The notes under the pieces are model-generated. The model saw only the letters and a program-made list of their open reading frames with translations. It had not been told where the DNA came from and did not search any database. Positions 17,078-26,093 of a stretch of DNA of 64,000 bases are shown here, in pieces. Location: assembly GCF_014650175.1 (NCBI RefSeq), contig NZ_BMUL01000009.1, positions 124,001-188,000 of the forward strand. The letters run 5' to 3'. The translations under genes were made by a program, and so were the position numbers. The stretch is from Streptomyces termitum (GTDB taxonomy: Bacteria; Actinomycetota; Actinomycetes; Streptomycetales; Streptomycetaceae). Numbering within the stretch: position 1 is the stretch's first letter; every line of letters starts with the position of its first letter.

Positions 17078-17414
17078 CGAGCACCTGCTCCAGGATGTCG
17101 TGATCGGGAAGGCGGTACGAGGTGGGGCGGGGGTGCCGCGCGCTGATCCGGCCGGTGTCGTGCAGGTCGGCCAGGAGGATGCGGGTGATCGACACGGGCA
17201 GTCCGAGCCCGGCGGCCACCTCCACCACGGCGGTGGGGAAGCGGCACATGCGCAGGATGGCGGCGTGCTCGGACTGCATCCCGGGGACCGGGTCGCTCTC
17301 CGCCACCACGAGGGTGACCACGTCGAAGGCGGTGGACCCGGAGCTGCTGCGACCGCCCGTCAGGGTGTAGAGGCGGTCGGGGGAGTCGTCGCGACCCGGC
17401 CTGACGCGGCTCAT
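17058..17414 (-). CDS. cvnC: Conservon 1 DUF742 protein (CvnC)
   Basis: This 118-residue DUF742 protein starts MSRVRPGRDDSPDRLYTLTGGR. The conserved core is HAAILRMC, then a winged-helix-like stretch (AVVEVAAGLGLPVSITRILLADL) and the terminal ILEQVLVGLRNL. ATG 17414 overlaps the cvnB stop (ATGA). In known conservons CvnC joins CvnA, B and D in a G-protein-like membrane complex. Confidence 0.9.
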   Translation of the reverse strand: MSRVRPGRDDSPDRLYTLTGGRSSSGSTAFDVVTLVVAESDPVPGMQSEHAAILRMCRFPTAVVEVAAGLGLPVSITRILLADLHDTGRISARHPRPTSYRLPDHDILEQVLVGLRNL

Positions 17415-17812
17415 CCCCGCGGCCTCGCGACCAGGTGCTCGCCCAACTGCTCGACCAGCTCGGTCATGTTGTGGCCGACCAGCCCCGCGTCGGCGTCCTC
17501 GGCGGCGACGAGCGCGAGGTGGGCGCCCTCCCCGGCCTCCACGATGAACAGGATGCCGCCGTAGAACTCGGCCATCGCGGAGCGGACCCCGCCGGTGCCG
17601 TCGCCGAACTCCACGGACGCGCCGTGCGAGAGGCTCTGGATGCCCGCGGCGATGGCGGCGAGCTGGTCGGCCTGGTCCACGGAGAGCCCGGTGGTGCGGC
17701 AGAGCTTGAGCCCGTCCCGGGAGAGCACGAGGGCGTGCCGGGTGCCCGGGGTCCGTTCCAGCAGGCCCTCCAGGAGCCAGCTGAGCTTGTCGTCGGTGGT
17801 CGTGCCGGTCAT
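17411..17812 (-). CDS. cvnB: Conservon 1 Roadblock/LC7 protein (CvnB)
   Basis: This 133-residue Roadblock/LC7 protein is the likely GTPase-activating or scaffold partner of CvnD. The core has LSWLLEGLLERTPG, HALVLSRDGLKLC, LAAIAAGIQSLSHGAS and FIVEAGEGAHLALVA. The start ATG 17812 overlaps the cvnA stop (ATGA at 17809-17812). Confidence 0.92.
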   Translation of the reverse strand: MTGTTTDDKLSWLLEGLLERTPGTRHALVLSRDGLKLCRTTGLSVDQADQLAAIAAGIQSLSHGASVEFGDGTGGVRSAMAEFYGGILFIVEAGEGAHLALVAAEDADAGLVGHNMTELVEQLGEHLVARPRG

Positions 17813-19377
17813 CGGGGGTTGCCTTCCGAATGAGGGTGGTCCGAGGACGGCGTGGTCGGTCCGGCCTGCGGGGGGAGTGCGGTGCCGGGGTCGGGGGCAC
17901 CGGGGTCGGGAGCGGTCTGCGGCGTCCCGTCCTGGCGGCCCTCGGCGCCGCGCACGGCCCGGTGGAAGCCGCCGAAGCGGGCCGAGGCGCGGGCGGCGTC
18001 GCCGGGGCGCGGTCCGGTCGGGCGGGCCGGGTTCTTCCCGGCCTCCTGGTGCGCGGCGAGGGTCCGGCCGCGGCGGCGGCGCGGCAGCAGCGGACCGGCC
18101 TCGGCGCCGCCGCCCTCCCCGGCGTGCCCGTGGGCGGCCTCGGGCTCGGGCGCGGTGGCCGGCGCGGGGGCGGGCTCGGCGGTCCGGGCGGCCGGGATCC
18201 GGGGGGCCGGAGCGGCCGGGGCGGCGGGCGCGGGGGCGGCCTCGGCGCCCCGGGAGACGATCTCCTGGGGGATCATCAGGACGACGCCGGTGCCGCCGCG
18301 GGCGGACGGCCGGAAGGAGACCGCCAGGCCGTGCTTGCGGGCCAGCCGGCCGACGACGTGCAGGCCGAGGCGGGTGCCGGAGAGCCCGGCCAGGTCCTGG
18401 CCCTCGGCGGAGACGGCCGTCTCCGCGCGCCGCAGCTGGACGTCGCTCATGGTCAGACCGCTGTCCTCGACGGTGATGACGACGCCCGCCGGGACCTCCT
18501 CCACGTAGACGTGGACCTCGGCGCTGGGCGGCGAGAAGTTGGCGGCGTTGTCGAGGATCTCGGCGAGCGCGTGCATGACGCCCTCGGCGGCGTGCCCGGC
18601 GACGGCGGCCTCGCACTTGGAGTGCAGGCGGACCCGCTGGTAGCCGGCGATGCGGCCCATGGCGCCGCGCAGGATCGACTCCATGACGATGGGCCGGGCC
18701 CAGCGGCGGCCGGAGCGGGCGCCGGTGAGGACGGCGACGGAGTCGGCGAGCCGGCCCGCCTGGGCGGTGCGGTGGTCCAGGTGGAGCAGGTCGGCGAGGA
18801 CGTCCTCGGCCGCGTGCCGGTGCTCCATCTCGCGCAGGTCGGCCATCATGCTGGTGGCCAGGGCCTGCATCCGGCCGGCCGCGTTGGCGGCGGCGGCGAG
18901 GGCGGCGGAGCGGGCGGACTCGGCGCGGCGCAGCCGCTGCTCCAGTCCGGCGGCGGTGGCGGCGTGGCCGGCGGCCAGCCGTTCGGACTCGGCGCGCTGG
19001 GCGCGCACGAGCGCGTCGGCGCGGGAGGCGTGCTCGGCCGCCGCGGCGGCGGCCTCGGCCTCCAGGCGCTCCTTCAGGGCCGCGGCCTCGCGTGCGGCGG
19101 CGGCCGCGCGCTGGGTGGCGTAGGCGTCCTGGGAGGCGACCTGGGCGGCCAGCCGTTCGGCACGCTTGGTCAGGAGGCGGGTGGTGCGCGCGTACCAGGT
19201 GACGGCGAAGGCCGCCGCCGCGAGGAGGAGCACACCGCAGGCGGTGAACCAGCCCAGCGGGGAGCGGACTCCGGCCGGGGCGGCGCTCGTCGCGGCGGCG
19301 GTGAGGGCACCGCCCGCGGCGAGGGTCAGCAGGGAGGCGATCAGGGCAGGGCGGTACGGGGTGGGCGACGCCGACAT
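17809..19377 (-). CDS. cvnA: Conservon 1 sensor histidine kinase-like protein (CvnA)
   Basis: This 522-residue membrane sensor has two N-terminal hydrophobic segments (about 10-32 and 42-62), then a long Ala/Glu/Arg coiled coil (about 65-170). The dimerisation-like block has LLHLDHRTAQAGRLADS with a conserved Asp-His, and the HATPase domain has the N-box EILDNAANFSPP. The last 150 residues are a Pro/Ala-rich tail. ATG 19377 follows GAGAG by eight bases; a TTG directly before it is also possible. It heads the cvnABCD-P450-P450 operon. There is no separate sensor domain beyond the short loop between membrane segments. Confidence 0.9.
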   Translation of the reverse strand: MSASPTPYRPALIASLLTLAAGGALTAAATSAAPAGVRSPLGWFTACGVLLLAAAAFAVTWYARTTRLLTKRAERLAAQVASQDAYATQRAAAAAREAAALKERLEAEAAAAAAEHASRADALVRAQRAESERLAAGHAATAAGLEQRLRRAESARSAALAAAANAAGRMQALATSMMADLREMEHRHAAEDVLADLLHLDHRTAQAGRLADSVAVLTGARSGRRWARPIVMESILRGAMGRIAGYQRVRLHSKCEAAVAGHAAEGVMHALAEILDNAANFSPPSAEVHVYVEEVPAGVVITVEDSGLTMSDVQLRRAETAVSAEGQDLAGLSGTRLGLHVVGRLARKHGLAVSFRPSARGGTGVVLMIPQEIVSRGAEAAPAPAAPAAPAPRIPAARTAEPAPAPATAPEPEAAHGHAGEGGGAEAGPLLPRRRRGRTLAAHQEAGKNPARPTGPRPGDAARASARFGGFHRAVRGAEGRQDGTPQTAPDPGAPDPGTALPPQAGPTTPSSDHPHSEGNPR

Positions 19378-19831
19378 CAACCGGACTCTCGAGAGGCAGG
19401 CACAGGAAGGTTCGGAACGACCGCACTATAGAGGCGTTCTTGATCGGTTTGGAACTCACCCTGATCGGTTTGCCAAGCGGACTCACACAAAAGCTTCCAA
19501 AAGGTGGCGTGGATTCCGGATGAGTACGTCACAGCAGGTCACCGGCCCCATCCGCCCCGTCCGGCGGGCAGAATGACGGACCGTGGGAAAAGCGACGGAA
19601 CGGAACCGCGCGGCCCCGCCCCGAACACCTCACCGCCATCCGGCCCCACCCGGAGGGCGGTTCACCCGAAGTTCACCTTTCATTCGCCCGCCACGCTCCC
19701 GTCGCACGCCCACCACGCCTTCCTCGTACGCCCGCCCCCGCTCCTCCGCCCGCCCCCTCGCGGCCCGCCGCGTCCCCCTCGTACGTCCGTCACGTCCCGT
19801 TCGTACGCCCGCTCCTCCCGGGAGGTCCCCC
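19378..19831. promoter_or_regulatory. Divergent intergenic region with 21-bp-spaced direct repeats
   Basis: This 454-bp region separates cvnA (minus) from the SDR gene (plus). TGATCGGTTTG occurs at 19441-19451 and again at 19462-19472, exactly 21 bp apart, two helical turns on one face. Just inside, ACTATA at 19425-19430 reads TATAGT on the minus strand and could be the -10 of the conservon. Closer to the SDR gene, TCGTACG(C/T)CCG recurs three times (around 19736, 19789 and 19801). No gene is seen. Confidence 0.45.
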
Positions 19832-20626
19832 GTGCAGTTCCCCGCCACCGGCCGGCGCGTCCTCGTGACCGGCGCCTCCCGAGGGCTCGGCCGCGCCGTC
19901 GCCCGCGCCTTCGCCGCGAACGGCGACCGGGTCGCCGTCCACTGCCACGAGCGCGCCGAGGAGGCCCGCGCCACCCTCGCCTCCCTCGACGGCACCGGCC
20001 ACGTCCTGGTCCGCGGCGACCTCGCCGACCCGGCCGGCGCCCTGGAGGTCGCCGACGCCGCCCACACCGCCTTCGACGGCGACGGCGACGGCGATGGCGA
20101 CGGTGGCGTGGACGTCCTGGTCAACAACGCCGCCGTCAACCTCCGCCACCCCCTCGCCGAGACCCCCTACGAGGAGTGGGTGGAGACCTGGCGGCGGCAC
20201 GTCTCCGTCAACCTCCTCGCCACCGCCCACCTCAGCCACCTCGTCGCCCGCCGGATGATCGACCGGGGCACCGGCGGACGGATCGTCAACATCGGCTCCC
20301 GGGGCGCCTTCCGCGGCGAACCCGACCACCCCGCCTACGGCGCCACCAAGGCCGCCGTCCACGCCCTCGGCCAGTCCCTCGCGGTCTCCCTCGCCCCGCA
20401 CGGGATCGCCGTCGCCTCCGTCGCCCCCGGCTTCTTCGCCACAGAACGGGTCGCGCCCCGCCTCGACGGGCCCGAGGGCGCCGCGATCCTCGCCCAGAGC
20501 CCCTTCGGCCGGGTCGCCGCGCCCGAGGAGATCGCCGGGGCCGTCCTCTGGCTCGCCTCGCCCGCCGCCGAATGGGCCTCCGGCACCGTCCTCGACCTCA
20601 ACGGCGCCTCGTACCTCCGCACCTGA
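19832..20626 (+). CDS. Short-chain dehydrogenase/reductase
   Basis: This 264-residue classical SDR has TGASRGLGRAVA (cofactor), LVNNAAV, INIGSRGA-type Ser and YGATK (catalytic Tyr and Lys). It starts MQFPATGRRVLVTG at GTG 19832 with GGGAGG seven bases upstream. An unusual acidic insert, a run of Asp-Gly repeats, occurs between the early helices and the NNAA motif, encoded by GACGGCGACGGC-type repeats near 20079-20106. It is probably a loop expansion by replication slippage. It stands alone; substrate is unknown. Confidence 0.88.
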   Translation: MQFPATGRRVLVTGASRGLGRAVARAFAANGDRVAVHCHERAEEARATLASLDGTGHVLVRGDLADPAGALEVADAAHTAFDGDGDGDGDGGVDVLVNNAAVNLRHPLAETPYEEWVETWRRHVSVNLLATAHLSHLVARRMIDRGTGGRIVNIGSRGAFRGEPDHPAYGATKAAVHALGQSLAVSLAPHGIAVASVAPGFFATERVAPRLDGPEGAAILAQSPFGRVAAPEEIAGAVLWLASPAAEWASGTVLDLNGASYLRT

Positions 20627-20760
20627 CGCCGGGCCGGGGCGCGCGCACCGGCGCGCTCCGCACGACCGGCTCGAACGCGTGCCGCCCGCGCGCCTGCCCG
20701 AAAGGATGAACGGCGGGCGTCGGCGGCGTTTCGTCCCCGTCCCGCCGTCACCCTGCTGAC

Positions 20761-22620
20761 GTGCGTAGACAGCGCGAGACCACGGTCCCCGCCCAGCGGG
20801 ATCCGCACCGGGACCGGCCCGCCGCCCGGCCGCCCAGGACCCCCGCCCCCGCCGCAGGACCGGGACTGCGGGACCGTGCCCGGTACTGGGTCGACCGGAC
20901 CGTGGTGCGCGGCGTGACGGTCCTCGTCGGCTGGCTGGCCCTCGCCGGGCTCGCCGTCGTCGCCCCGGCCAGCGCCCTCCTGGTGTGGACCGACCGGGGC
21001 TCCCCGGCCACCTTCCAGGGCAAGGTCGCGACCATCTGGCGGACCGTCGGCCAGACCCTCCGCCTCGGCGGCGAGGTCGGGCCGCCGCTGCGGATCGCGC
21101 TCTCCGTCTTCCTCGCCCTCGTCTCGCTGCTGTACGTCTCCACCCTCGTCGGCATCATCACCACCGCCATCACCGACCGGCTCACCGCACTCCAGCACGG
21201 CCAGACCACCGTCGTGGAGCGCGGCCACACCGTCGTCCTCGGCTGGTCCGAGCAGACCCCCACCGTCGTCGCCGAACTCCTCGCCGCCCATGTCCAGCTG
21301 AGGCGCGGCGCGGTCGTCGTCCTCGCCGACCGGGACAAGGCGGAGATGGAGCGGGAGCTGCGCGACGCGGTCCCGGCCCGCTGCCGCGTCCCGCTGCTCT
21401 GCCGCCGGGGCCGCCCCTCCGACCCCGCCGCGCTGGCCCGGGTCACCCCGGCGGCGGCCCGCGCCGTCCTCGTCCTGCCGCCGGACGCCCCCGGCGCGGA
21501 CGCCCGCGTCGTCCGGGTCCTCCTCGCGCTCCGGGCGACCGTGGGGGAGCGCTGCCCGGTCCGGGTGGTGGCGGCGGTCCGGGACGGCGCGCACCTCCCG
21601 GTCGCCCGGCTGGCGGCCGGCCCCGGCGCGGTCGTGCTCGACGTGGACGACCTCGCGGCCCGGCTCCTCGTCCAGTGCGTCCTGCACCCCGGTCTCGCGC
21701 CCGTCCTGGAGGACCTCCTCGACTTCGCGGGCGCGGAGCTCCACACCCTCCGCCCGCCCGGCCTCACCGTCCGCCGCTACGGCGAGCTCGCCGCCGCCTG
21801 CCCCGACGCCTGCGCCGTCGGGATCGTCCGGGGCGACGGCACCGCCCACCTCAACCCGCCCCCGGAGACCGAACTCCTCCCGGGCGACGCCCTCGTCGCC
21901 CTCGCCGAGGACCACCGGGCCGCCGTCCCGCCCCCGGCGCCCGCGCCCCGGGAGCCCGTCGCGCACACCGCGCCGCCGCCCCCGGTGCCGTACCCCCGCA
22001 GCGTCCTGCTCCGGGGCTGGAACGAGCGGGGCGCCCGGGTCGTGGAGGGGCTGACGCGCAACGGCGTGACGGTGGTCCGCGACGACGGCACCCGCGCACC
22101 GGAGGCGTACGACGGGGTGGTGGTCCTGGCCGGCCCCGACGGCTCCGGCGGGGACGCGCCCGACGCCGACGGGCCCGCCCTGGTCGAGCTGCTCCGGCTG
22201 AGGGACCGGGAGCGGCGCTCCGGCCGCGCCGTGCCGACCGTCGCCGAGCTGACCGACGCGCGCAACCGGCCGCTGGCCCCGGCCGGCCCCCGCACCGACC
22301 TCCTCGTCACCGGCCGCCTGGCCGCCCTCCTGATGGCCCAGGTCTCCCAGGACGGGCACCTGGCGGCGGCCTTCGACGCCCTCTTCGCCCCCACCGGCGT
22401 CTCGGTACGGCTCCACCCCGCCACCGACTTCGTGCCGCCCGGCACCGAGGCGCCCTTCGCCGCGCTCGTCGCCTCCGCCGCCCGGCACGGCACCAGCGCC
22501 ATCGGCTACCGGGCCCGGGACGCCGCCCTGCCGCGCCTCAACCCGCCGAAGCGCGAGACGCGCCGCTGGGACCGGGGCGACGTCCTGATCGTCGTCGGCG
22601 GCACGCACCGGCCGGAGTGA
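20761..22620 (+). CDS. CASTOR/POLLUX-like ion channel with RCK domains
   Basis: This 619-residue membrane protein has two hydrophobic segments, about 49-76 and 110-136. A short stretch TFQGKVATIWRTVGQTL lies between them in the pore position. No TVGYG potassium filter is present, as in the CASTOR/POLLUX/SYM8 family. The cytosolic part carries two Rossmann-like RCK regions (TVVLGWSEQTPTVVAELLAA and SVLLRGWNERGARVVEGL). Start GTG 20761 is the first in frame. It is probably a regulated cation channel of the inner membrane; the ion is not deducible. Confidence 0.8.
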   Translation: MRRQRETTVPAQRDPHRDRPAARPPRTPAPAAGPGLRDRARYWVDRTVVRGVTVLVGWLALAGLAVVAPASALLVWTDRGSPATFQGKVATIWRTVGQTLRLGGEVGPPLRIALSVFLALVSLLYVSTLVGIITTAITDRLTALQHGQTTVVERGHTVVLGWSEQTPTVVAELLAAHVQLRRGAVVVLADRDKAEMERELRDAVPARCRVPLLCRRGRPSDPAALARVTPAAARAVLVLPPDAPGADARVVRVLLALRATVGERCPVRVVAAVRDGAHLPVARLAAGPGAVVLDVDDLAARLLVQCVLHPGLAPVLEDLLDFAGAELHTLRPPGLTVRRYGELAAACPDACAVGIVRGDGTAHLNPPPETELLPGDALVALAEDHRAAVPPPAPAPREPVAHTAPPPPVPYPRSVLLRGWNERGARVVEGLTRNGVTVVRDDGTRAPEAYDGVVVLAGPDGSGGDAPDADGPALVELLRLRDRERRSGRAVPTVAELTDARNRPLAPAGPRTDLLVTGRLAALLMAQVSQDGHLAAAFDALFAPTGVSVRLHPATDFVPPGTEAPFAALVASAARHGTSAIGYRARDAALPRLNPPKRETRRWDRGDVLIVVGGTHRPE

Positions 22621-22687
22621 CCCCGCCCCCCGGCCCCGTCGAGTTGCCGATTTTCGCAATTGGCGACACCGCTCATACAATCGGAGC

Positions 22688-23044
22688 GTGAACGAGAACC
22701 TGCCCCCCTGCCCCGCCTGCTCCGGCGTCTACACCTACGAGATGGGCGCCCTGCTCGTCTGCCCCGAGTGCGCCCACGAATGGCAGCCGGCCGGGGACGC
22801 CGCCGACACGACCGCCGACGGCCCGAAGGTGATCAAGGACGCGGTCGGCAACGTCCTCACCGACGGCGACACCGTCACCGTCGTCAAGACCCTCAAGGTC
22901 AAGGGCAGCCCCAGCGGCATCAAGGCCGGGACCAAGGTCCGCAACATCCGCCTCGTCGACGGCGTCGACGGCCACGACATCGACTGCAAGGTGGACGGCT
23001 TCGGCCCCATGCAGCTCAAGTCCAGCGTGGTCAAGAAGGTCTGA
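22688..23044 (+). CDS. PhnA/YjdM-family zinc-ribbon protein
   Basis: This 118-residue protein has an N-terminal zinc ribbon, CPACSGVYTYEMGALLVCPEC, followed by the PhnA domain (VIKDAVGNVLTDGDTVTVVK and LKVKGSPSGIKAGTKVRNI). Family length is typical. The start is GTG 22688. Despite the PhnA name, members of this group are not reliably linked to phosphonate use; function is unknown. It is 8 bp upstream of an ArsR-type regulator and likely cotranscribed. Confidence 0.85.
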   Translation: MNENLPPCPACSGVYTYEMGALLVCPECAHEWQPAGDAADTTADGPKVIKDAVGNVLTDGDTVTVVKTLKVKGSPSGIKAGTKVRNIRLVDGVDGHDIDCKVDGFGPMQLKSSVVKKV

Positions 23045-23052
23045 CGCCCGCC

Positions 23053-23406
23053 ATGGCCAGGACCGCGCCGCTCTACCAGTTGAAGGCCGAGTTCTTCAAG
23101 ACGCTCGGCCACCCCGTGCGCATCCGCGTCCTGGAACTGCTGAGCGAGCGGGAGCACGCCGTCTCGGAGCTCCTCGCCGAGGTCGCCGTCGAACCCGCCC
23201 ACCTCTCCCAGCAGCTCGCCGTGCTGCGCCGGGCCAACCTCGTCGTCGCCCGCCGCGAGGGCTCCGCCGTCCACTACGCGCTCACCGACCCCACCGTGGC
23301 CGAACTCCTCGTGGTGGCCCGCGCGATCCTCTCCGGCGTCCTCGCCGGACAGGCCGAACTCCTCGCCGACCTGCGCGCCACCGGGCCAGGACCGGCGGCC
23401 TCCTAG
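23053..23406 (+). CDS. ArsR-family winged-helix regulator
   Basis: This 117-residue DNA-binding protein has the winged helix typical of ArsR: KTLGHPVRIRVLELLS, then VEPAHLSQQLAVLRRANLV as the recognition helix and REGSAVHYAL as the wing. There is no Cys in the usual metal-site positions, so it may sense redox or a small molecule instead. A hairpin ends the unit 27 bp downstream, and an IS remnant follows, so any original partner gene may have been lost. Confidence 0.85.
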   Translation: MARTAPLYQLKAEFFKTLGHPVRIRVLELLSEREHAVSELLAEVAVEPAHLSQQLAVLRRANLVVARREGSAVHYALTDPTVAELLVVARAILSGVLAGQAELLADLRATGPGPAAS

Positions 23407-23533
23407 GTCCTGTCTGGGGTTCGGGTCATGAATGTGGTGCGATGCTGCGGAGCCGGAGCATCGCACCACACGGGTGGCGCCCGGTCCCGTAGCTCTGCGG
23501 GGTCTTGTCGAAGCGGGTCGCTGTGCCGCGCCG
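23407..23533 (-). mobile_element. Degenerate IS transposase 3' fragment
   Basis: Read on the minus strand, 23533 to 23426 encodes RRGTATRFDKTPQSYG and a few more residues before TGA. ATRFDKT followed by a Tyr is the C-terminal motif of IS5-group transposases (usually WRGIATRFDKT). The rest of the transposase is missing or unrecognisable to the right. It is a small relic, not mobile. Together with the fragment at 26 kb it brackets the tyrosinase operon. Confidence 0.5.
23433..23470 (+). terminator. Hairpin after the ArsR gene
   Basis: TGTGGTGCGATGCT at 23433-23446 pairs perfectly with AGCATCGCACCACA at 23457-23470 over a 10-base loop. It could terminate the PhnA-ArsR unit. Because it overlaps the transposase relic it might instead be an IS-end structure. 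Confidence 0.6.
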
Positions 23534-24144
23534 ACCGGCCGCCAGGCGGATCCTGGCGGTCGACCCACCCCGGGAACACCCCGGTTCAGCAGCCCTCAAA
23601 CGGGCGCGGTGCCGTCGGCGGGCCTGGCGCCGTTCGGCTCGCTCACCGTCGCCGGACCACCCCTCTCACGGCTCTCGTTCCTTCGCGCTGCCCCCCTTTT
23701 CGGATTCGACAGCCGCCTCCAGGGCCACCAACCGCCCCGCATCGAGGATCACCCCTACGGCGTGATGGTGGGCCCGGGACGTCACGAAGTCCACCCTGAC
23801 CAGGCCCAGGCCGGGAGAGCGACGGCCGGGCCCCGGCACCGCACCGGTCGGCGGGCGCGGCGGACGACCGGCGCCGAGGACAGCGGACCACGAGACGATG
23901 CCGGGCAACAGCCGGCACGATCAGGCCGACGACGGTCAAGACGCCCCGGAGACCGCACCGATACACCGACCAGCACGACCCCGGGCAGCGGCAGACCACG
24001 ACCAGGTCGGCGGAGACCGGGGCGCACGGCGTCGAGCGGCGGCGGACGCACGGCGTCGAGCGGCGGCACGGGGCGGGGGCGACGACCGGGCCGGGTGGGC
24101 GCGCGGCCCGGGGGCCGGAGCCCCCCCCGGAGCCACTCAGGGCC
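23534..24144. other. Gene-poor stretch with a 20-bp direct repeat
   Basis: No convincing gene is seen in these 611 bp on either strand; open frames have Arg/Pro/Gly-rich compositions with no motif. A perfect 20-bp direct repeat starting GCACGGCGTCGAG occurs at 24024-24043 and 24048-24067. The region is probably decayed DNA left by IS activity. Confidence 0.5.
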
Positions 24145-24180
24145 GCCGCCCCCCGCCGTCTCACGACGGTGAGGGGCGGC
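24145..24180 (-). terminator. Terminator of the melC operon
   Basis: A 16-bp stem with two mismatches, 24145-24160 pairing with 24165-24180 over TCAC, lies 20 bp beyond the melC2 stop. Confidence 0.7.
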
Positions 24181-24200
24181 GCACCGTTTCCGTCGAGCGG

Positions 24201-25025
24201 TCAGGCGTAGGTGTAGAACGGGGTGTGGTCCAGCATGTCCGCGGGGGTCGTGGCGGGGAACGGCGGCATGGTCTCGTTCAGGTCGATCACATCGGGCGTG
24301 CCCCCGGCGGGGAGGTACTTGGCGCTGGTCGGGTGGAGCGCCTGCCAGTCGGCCCAGAGCTTGTCGACGAACGCGTGGTGCAGCCAGAACACCGGGTCGT
24401 TCGGGGAGACGCTGGACTCCATCTGGCCCCAGACCCAGGTGTGCACGCGGTTGTGCATGCTCATGTACCCGGACGAGCCCTCCAGCGTGGCGCGGAACCC
24501 GGCCGAACCGTCGCGGAACGGGGCGGAGTCGTAGACCGGGATGGCGAGCGCGGAGTCGACCTCGGACTTCGTCGGGAGCGTGGAGACGCGGTAGCCGAGG
24601 TTGCGGGCGAGGAACTCGCGGCTGTCGACCTGGACGTTGATGTTCCAGTTACCGGTGGAGTAGGCGAAGGGGCCGTCCATCACCTGGTCGTCCAGGGGGC
24701 GGCCGGTGCCGCCGAGGAAGTCAGGCGCCCAGAGGGAGGAGGCGACGGTGTTGTCGGTGGTCCAGTCCCAGTAGGGGATCGACACCGAGGGGTCGAACTT
24801 CTGGAGGTGGAGCTCGAAGTCGATGAGGAACTTGCGGTGCCAGGGCAGGAACGACGGGCCGAAATGAGCCACGTAGACACCGGAGTTCATGTCTATCGAG
24901 AACCGGGTGCGGTGGGTGGAGACGAACTCGTCGTACACCCCCTTGCGCTTCATCCCGAGGACGGCGTCGACGAAGGCCTTCTTCTCGGAGGCCGTGAGGT
25001 TCGCCTGGTTCTTGCGTACGGTCAT
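24201..25025 (-). CDS. melC2: Tyrosinase MelC2
   Basis: This 274-residue type 3 copper enzyme oxidises tyrosine to dopaquinone for melanin. The CuA ligands are H38, H54 and H63 (STHRT, VAHFG, PWHRK) and the CuB ligands H191, H195 and H217 (HNRVH, WLHHAF). There is no signal peptide; it is exported with its partner MelC1. It starts MTVRKNQANLT, 16 bp after melC1, in the classic melC1-melC2 operon. Length and ligands match active Streptomyces tyrosinases, so the strain should make melanin if the operon is expressed. Confidence 0.97.
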   Translation of the reverse strand: MTVRKNQANLTASEKKAFVDAVLGMKRKGVYDEFVSTHRTRFSIDMNSGVYVAHFGPSFLPWHRKFLIDFELHLQKFDPSVSIPYWDWTTDNTVASSLWAPDFLGGTGRPLDDQVMDGPFAYSTGNWNINVQVDSREFLARNLGYRVSTLPTKSEVDSALAIPVYDSAPFRDGSAGFRATLEGSSGYMSMHNRVHTWVWGQMESSVSPNDPVFWLHHAFVDKLWADWQALHPTSAKYLPAGGTPDVIDLNETMPPFPATTPADMLDHTPFYTYA

Positions 25026-25041
25026 GGTCGGTGCTCCCGGC

Positions 25042-25461
25042 TCAGGCGATGGGGTCGAACGGGACGACGGAGGCGCCCTTGAGGGAGATGACCGCGGTGC
25101 GCGCGGCGTCGAGCGGGGTCGCGAACCTCTCGTAGTGGTTGATCGAGCTGCTCCAGCCGCTCTTTCCGTGCTGCATCACGTGGAGGTCGCGGCCGTCGAT
25201 CGACACCCGGTAGACGGCACTGTGCCCGGCGTGGGCATGGGCGTGGGCGTGCGCCTCGGCGGGCGCGCCCTGGATGCGGCGCCCCTGGAAGACCTCGTCG
25301 AAGGGCGCGGGCCCCGCGGCGGAGCCCGGCGCGGGAGCCTTCTCGTCCCTGGGCGCGGCCGACACGGTGCCCGTGGACGCGGAGGCCATGCCGACGAGCG
25401 CGATGCTCGCGGCCGCACCGGTGGCGGCTCCGAGGGCCTGGCGGCGAGTGGGTCTGGACAT
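25042..25461 (-). CDS. melC1: Tyrosinase copper chaperone MelC1
   Basis: This 139-residue helper delivers copper to apo-tyrosinase and carries it through the Tat pathway. The N-terminus MSRPTRRQALGAATGAA has the twin-arginine motif and a hydrophobic stretch. A His-rich run, HAHAHAHAGH, can bind copper, followed by AVYRVSIDGRDLHVMQHG and the conserved SINHYERF. ATG 25461 follows GGAGGG by about ten bases. Confidence 0.95.
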   Translation of the reverse strand: MSRPTRRQALGAATGAAASIALVGMASASTGTVSAAPRDEKAPAPGSAAGPAPFDEVFQGRRIQGAPAEAHAHAHAHAGHSAVYRVSIDGRDLHVMQHGKSGWSSSINHYERFATPLDAARTAVISLKGASVVPFDPIA

Positions 25462-26093
25462 AGCTGAAAATCCCTCCAGAACATGGCTGAGGCGGCCTCT
25501 CGGGTGGATCGGGGCCGCCTCGGCCATGTCTACACGGGGAGCGATACCGGCAGAAGAAGACCGATCATGGTTGGCTCTCTTACGGACACATCTGCGCAGG
25601 TCGCCGGGGTGTCGCGAGGGTGTCGCGGGGGTGTTGTCGGGGCAGTCCGCGCTCCAGGGGTGCGGGGCATGGAGGACTTGACCGCACATTGCGCCGAAAA
25701 TGTGCCCTGCCTGTGAAGATCTTTCGGCCTGCGACGGAACGCCGCACGCTGCGGAAGTGGTTTAGACCTGCCCGAAAATAGCCGTTTCGATCTGTATCTT
25801 TATATGGCTTTTGGTGGGGATCAGAGGAGTGGGGTGGGCGCGATGCGGTCGCCGCCGACCCCCGGCTGTCATTCCGCAGGCCCCGCCCCGTAATGAGCTG
25901 TTCCTCTCCCCGCCCACCTGCGAGGATGCGGGGCCGACAGCCCGGCGACCACCGGGCCGCTTCGCGTCGGCCGCGCGCTTCCGGGGAGGACGTGCGGCCG
26001 CGCACCCGCGCCGCGCCCTGGGAGGAGAAACATAGCCCGCGTTCTCGGGGGAGGGGCCGAGACGAACACCCGCACCCCCGCTTAACCGATCAT
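25462..26093. other. Upstream region of melC, no gene recognised
   Basis: This 632-bp stretch lies between melC1 and the transposase pseudogene. It must hold the melC promoter near its left end, but no clear hexamers or operators were assigned. An AT-richer patch (around 25745-25815) contrasts with the surroundings. Short open frames present have no motif and no credible ribosome site. Confidence 0.5.

Noticed and set aside
23643..24164. Minus-strand frame of 173 codons before melC
   Set aside because: Arg/Pro/Gly-rich with no motif or ribosome site; other frames of equal length overlap it.
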